Positions 40,811-43,336 of a DNA stretch of 43,336 nucleotides are shown in pieces. The stretch's first letter is position 1, and every line of letters starts with the position of its first letter. A program made the translations under genes and the position numbers. Origin of the DNA: an uncultured Oscillospiraceae bacterium. GTDB taxonomy: Bacteria > Bacillota > Clostridia > Oscillospirales > Acutalibacteraceae. The DNA is taken from the NCBI GenBank assembly GCA_900543395.1, contig UQQT01000018.1, positions 1-43,336 on the forward strand, given 5' to 3'. The notes under the pieces were generated by a model. That model searched no databases. It saw nothing but the letters and a program-made list of their open reading frames with translations, and had not been told where the DNA came from.

Positions 40811-41508
40811 TTCTTGATATTCTCGTTTTCAAGTCTCTTTTTAAGTTTTGAGAGAACCTTTTTCTCAATTCTCGAAACATAGCTTCTCGATATCGACAAA
40901 ATCCGTGCAACTTCTCTTTGGGGCAGAGGATCGCTGCCGTCAAGTCCGTAACGCATTACAATAATTCGTTTCTCTCTTGCGTCGGCAACCTCGTCTAAAA
41001 GTCTTGTCAGAAGCGAGCATTTTATCCTGCGGTCGATATCATCCGCAATCGTATCCTCAACGCTTATAATATCCGACAATGTGAGCGGATTTCCCTCGCT
41101 GTCAGTCTCAATAGGATCGCTCATAGAGATATCCTGGGCGGTCTTTTTTAAATTTCTGAAATACATCAGTATCTCGTTTTCCACGCACCGCGCCGCGTAT
41201 GTTGCAAGCCTTGCGCCCTTTGACGGGTCAAAACTGTTTATGCCCTTGATAAGCCCGACCGTACCGACCGATATCAGATCGTCCTGGTCACACCCGGAGG
41301 AATAATATTTTTTAATAACGTGAACGACGAGTCTCATATTGTGTTCGACGAGCTTGTTTCTCGCCTCTTTGTCGCCCCCGCATTTTAATTTAATAAGCCT
41401 CTCTTCTTCCGATTTTGACAGCGGCGGGGGAAATACGCTCTTTGAATCAAGGTGAAGCGCAAGAAAAATAAGATCGCCGAGCATACGTTCAAAAATTAAT
41501 AACGACAT
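40795..41508 (-). CDS. sigK: Sporulation sigma factor, pro-sigma-K type
   Basis: 237 residues. A hydrophobic N-terminus (MSLLIFERMLGDLIFLALHLDSKSV, in segments) precedes FPPPLSKSEEE and matches the layout of the pro-sequence removed from sigma-K at the mother-cell membrane. Region 2 has EHNMRLVVHVIKKY, DDLISVGTVGLIKGI and RLATYAARCVENEILMYFR. Region 4 has ISRSYVSRIEKKVLSKL. It directs late mother-cell gene expression. The gene is uninterrupted, without a skin-type element. GGGAGG lies 10 nt upstream. SigE is the alternative; the FPPPLS context favours SigK. Confidence 0.88.
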   Translation of the reverse strand: MSLLIFERMLGDLIFLALHLDSKSVFPPPLSKSEEERLIKLKCGGDKEARNKLVEHNMRLVVHVIKKYYSSGCDQDDLISVGTVGLIKGINSFDPSKGARLATYAARCVENEILMYFRNLKKTAQDISMSDPIETDSEGNPLTLSDIISVEDTIADDIDRRIKCSLLTRLLDEVADAREKRIIVMRYGLDGSDPLPQREVARILSISRSYVSRIEKKVLSKLKKRLENENIKNHLTS

Positions 41509-41566
41509 TTATATATCGCCTCCCGTAATTGATATGAAATAAAACGGAAGATATTGCAAGTCCCGA

Positions 41567-41595
41567 TTGACAAAACGTTTGACTGATGATAAACT
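41567..41595 (+). promoter_or_regulatory. Promoter of the lipid kinase gene
   Basis: TTGACA (41567-41572), a 17-bp spacer and TAAACT (41590-41595); AAAGGAG follows before the start. Confidence 0.72.
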
Positions 41596-41643
41596 CTAAT
41601 CACACATCAGTCTAAAAAAGACAGCAAAGGAGCATTACAATAC

Positions 41644-42597
41644 ATGCTAAAAACATTCAGTATCATCTATAACCCCATTTCGACAAAGTTTAAAATGAGC
41701 ATTATCGAGCATATTATATGCCGTTTCGTTTCTAAAGGAATGACGCTTCACAAGGTTGAAAAGAGCCGATATTCAGGTCACGTTATCGAACTTATAAAAC
41801 AGCTTGACCCCGATTCCGACCTGCTTATCACCGTAGGCGGAGACGGCACGGTAAACGAGGCTTTCAGAGCGTTCTATGAGATAGAACAGCACAGCGTTTA
41901 CGCCCATATTTCGACGGGAACAACGAATGATATGGCGAACAATTTCGGTTTAAGCCGTAAGGATGCGATAAAAAGCGTCGATCTCCTGGCAGACGGCGGA
42001 CACGAGGCGATGATGGATTCGTTTACGGTAAACGGAGAGCCCGTCTCGTACGTTTCGGCATTCGGATTCGTCGCTCCGATTCCCTATCTTGTAAACAATA
42101 AATTAAAAAAGGTACTCGGTCACGCGGCTTACGTCGTATCGGCGGTTCCCGTCCTCGCGTCAAAGCAGAATAAGATTAAATTAACATACGAGCACGACGG
42201 CGTTGAGGAAGAATGCGAATGTATAATGGCTTGCATATTAAACTCCAAAGGAACGGGCGGAGTCAACGTATTCAAGGACGTAGACATGAACGACGGAAAG
42301 TTCGAAGCCGTGTTCGTTAAAAGTCTGTCTCCGAAGCTTATTAAGGAGATTTTTATACAATATTTAAAGGATGATATAGACCTCAGACAGTATAAGGAAT
42401 TTACAGTCGCGTTCAGCACCGATTATCTTAAAATCAAATTTGAATCTACGCCTAAGTACGAGGTTGACAACGACGGAAACAAGGCTTCGTTCACGCTCAA
42501 GGATTCAAACAACACTCTTGAATACAAAATAGGCAAAAAAATAAAGATTCTTCTCCCCGCGCATGAGACGAGAAGCGAATCAAATAAGCAAAATTAA
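41644..42597 (+). CDS. Diacylglycerol/lipid kinase family protein (YegS/BmrU type)
   Basis: 317 residues. The N-terminal catalytic domain has IIYNPIS, the ATP-binding VGGDGTVNEAF (about 64-74) and STGTTNDMANNFGL. The C-terminal beta-sandwich contains the acidic residues of the metal site (DVDMNDGKFEAVFV). It phosphorylates a diacylglycerol or related lipid at the membrane surface; the exact lipid is unknown. Its own promoter is present. AAAGGAG is 12 nt from the ATG, somewhat long. Confidence 0.9.
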   Translation: MLKTFSIIYNPISTKFKMSIIEHIICRFVSKGMTLHKVEKSRYSGHVIELIKQLDPDSDLLITVGGDGTVNEAFRAFYEIEQHSVYAHISTGTTNDMANNFGLSRKDAIKSVDLLADGGHEAMMDSFTVNGEPVSYVSAFGFVAPIPYLVNNKLKKVLGHAAYVVSAVPVLASKQNKIKLTYEHDGVEEECECIMACILNSKGTGGVNVFKDVDMNDGKFEAVFVKSLSPKLIKEIFIQYLKDDIDLRQYKEFTVAFSTDYLKIKFESTPKYEVDNDGNKASFTLKDSNNTLEYKIGKKIKILLPAHETRSESNKQN

Positions 42598-42668
42598 CAT
42601 TTTATTAATGAAAACCCTCTTTACGGTATGATATACTGATTTTCAGAAAAATTCGGGAGTGATACTTA

Positions 42669-43220
42669 ATGTCAAAATTAAAAGATATCGACGCCGGCGC
42701 GGAAGCTAAAGGCTCGGGAGTAAAAACACTGTGGCAGTTCGTTAAATTCATAGTCGTAAGTCTGCTTGCGTGCATAGTTCAGTTTACGCTTCTTAACGTT
42801 CTTAAATTCATACCCTTTATCCATGAGCTTTACTCACAGGATTTCCACTGGTGGATATTTACATGCGAAGCCGCCGCGGGCGGTCTCGGCTATTTCATAG
42901 TCAACAACACCGCGAATATTGCGGCGCAGATCGTTTCGTTCTTCGTAAACCGTGAAAAAACCTTTAATTCAAGCGCAAACATCGCCGTAACTCTTCCCAT
43001 TTACATAGTTTTCACCATCGCGCTTATCGTATTCTCCGCATGGCTCAACCCCACGCTCAAGGATTTTCTTGTAAACAAGAACATGTCCGACGCTCTCGCG
43101 GCGAATATCGCGACGGCTGTCTGCTCCGCGCTCCAGTTCTTCCTCTACTTCCCCGTTGACAAGCTTCTTTTCAGCAAGAAGAAAGAGGATAAAAAAGAAG
43201 CTGAAGCAAAGGCTGAATAA
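42669..43220 (+). CDS. GtrA-like membrane protein
   Basis: 183 residues with four predicted membrane helices: FVKFIVVSLLACIVQFTLLNVL, GLGYFIVNNTANIAAQIVSFFV, LPIYIVFTIALIVFSAW and NIATAVCSALQFFLYF. The FVNREKTFNS segment between helices 2 and 3 is the typical GtrA signature. The ends are charged (KKKEDKKEAEAKAE). GtrA-type proteins help move lipid-linked sugars across the membrane or act in surface polysaccharide synthesis. No glycosyltransferase partner is in view. A TATACT lies at 42632-42637 and GGGAG before the ATG. Confidence 0.88.
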   Translation: MSKLKDIDAGAEAKGSGVKTLWQFVKFIVVSLLACIVQFTLLNVLKFIPFIHELYSQDFHWWIFTCEAAAGGLGYFIVNNTANIAAQIVSFFVNREKTFNSSANIAVTLPIYIVFTIALIVFSAWLNPTLKDFLVNKNMSDALAANIATAVCSALQFFLYFPVDKLLFSKKKEDKKEAEAKAE

Positions 43221-43240
43221 TTCAAATTCAATACAAAATT

Positions 43241-43270
43241 ACGGCTCGGCGATTTTGTTCGCCGAGCCGT
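43241..43270 (+). terminator. Terminator-like hairpin after gtrA-like gene
   Basis: ACGGCTCGGCGA (43241-43252) pairs with TCGCCGAGCCGT (43259-43270) around a 6-nt loop. No T-run follows; the next inverted repeat begins at once. Confidence 0.7.
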
Positions 43271-43304
43271 CAGCTTGTCGAAAAAAGTAGTTTTCGACAA
43301 GCTG
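43271..43304. repeat. Perfect 14-bp inverted repeat (possible dispersed palindrome)
   Basis: CAGCTTGTCGAAAA (43271-43284) and TTTTCGACAAGCTG (43291-43304) are exact inverted copies around AAGTAG. It directly abuts the preceding hairpin and is in non-coding DNA. It may be one copy of a dispersed palindromic element; only one copy was noticed in this window. Confidence 0.7.
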
Positions 43305-43336
43305 TGAGACTGTCGAGAATGTGCCTGAATTTCGTT

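Noticed and set aside
1..43336. CRISPR arrays, rRNA, tRNA genes and insertion sequences
   Set aside because: No regularly spaced direct repeats, rRNA signatures, full cloverleaf sequences or transposase motifs were seen.

Overview
The window reads as a chromosomal segment of a Gram-positive, low-to-mid GC gut Clostridia bacterium, most like the Oscillospiraceae/Ruminococcaceae. The reasons are consensus sigma-A promoters, AGGAGG-type ribosome binding sites, the core genes present (metK, typA, ackA, tmcAL, rqcH, trmK, rpsF-ssb-rpsR), an intact pro-sigK-like sporulation sigma factor, a BspA-type leucine-rich surface protein and a GH51 arabinofuranosidase. The lineage is inferred from gene content only.

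Layout. 1-2790: 3' end of alr, a strongly promoted non-coding stretch that can fold like a rod-shaped RNA, then a DUF3737 protein and a MalY/PatB aminotransferase. 2792-7980: a compact phage-derived island. A CI-type S24 repressor on + faces a minus-strand operon of Cro-like regulator, small Cys-rich protein, small terminase, large terminase and portal. Back-to-back promoters and three related operators lie between them. No integrase, replication, capsid or tail genes are present. 7990-10260: a small DUF6514-like gene, a membrane-anchored lipase and a 39-residue Lys-rich ORF between two terminators. 10273-12100: an AbrB-ABC-permease operon with a palindromic operator. 12150-17170: DEAD-box helicase, secreted metallophosphoesterase, GNAT acetyltransferase, LuxR-type regulator. 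17232-19715: the LRR surface protein.

19885-22718 is a lysine-riboswitch-controlled ABC importer. Its binding protein has its two halves in reversed (circularly permuted) order. 22780-25860: a duplicated DUF305 protein, arabinofuranosidase and pyridoxamine kinase. The last belongs to a five-gene minus-strand operon, DUF1858-trmK-nif3-rqcH-pdxK. 29333-32223: an unknown 106-residue protein, metK under a SAM-I riboswitch and ribU under an FMN riboswitch. 32255-33431: rpsF-ssb-rpsR. 33466-43220: VanY-like carboxypeptidase, unknown lipoprotein, TypA, AckA divergent from TmcAL, HdeD-like protein overlapping sigK tail to tail, lipid kinase and GtrA-like protein. A perfect 14-bp inverted repeat lies at the right edge.

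Four observations stand out: (1) the lysogeny-switch-to-packaging cassette, (2) the permuted lysine-binding lipoprotein, (3) the rod-like RNA candidate downstream of alr, and (4) several perfect palindromes placed on promoters (AbrB operon, LRR protein) or leaders (helicase). No tRNA, rRNA, CRISPR array or insertion sequence was seen.
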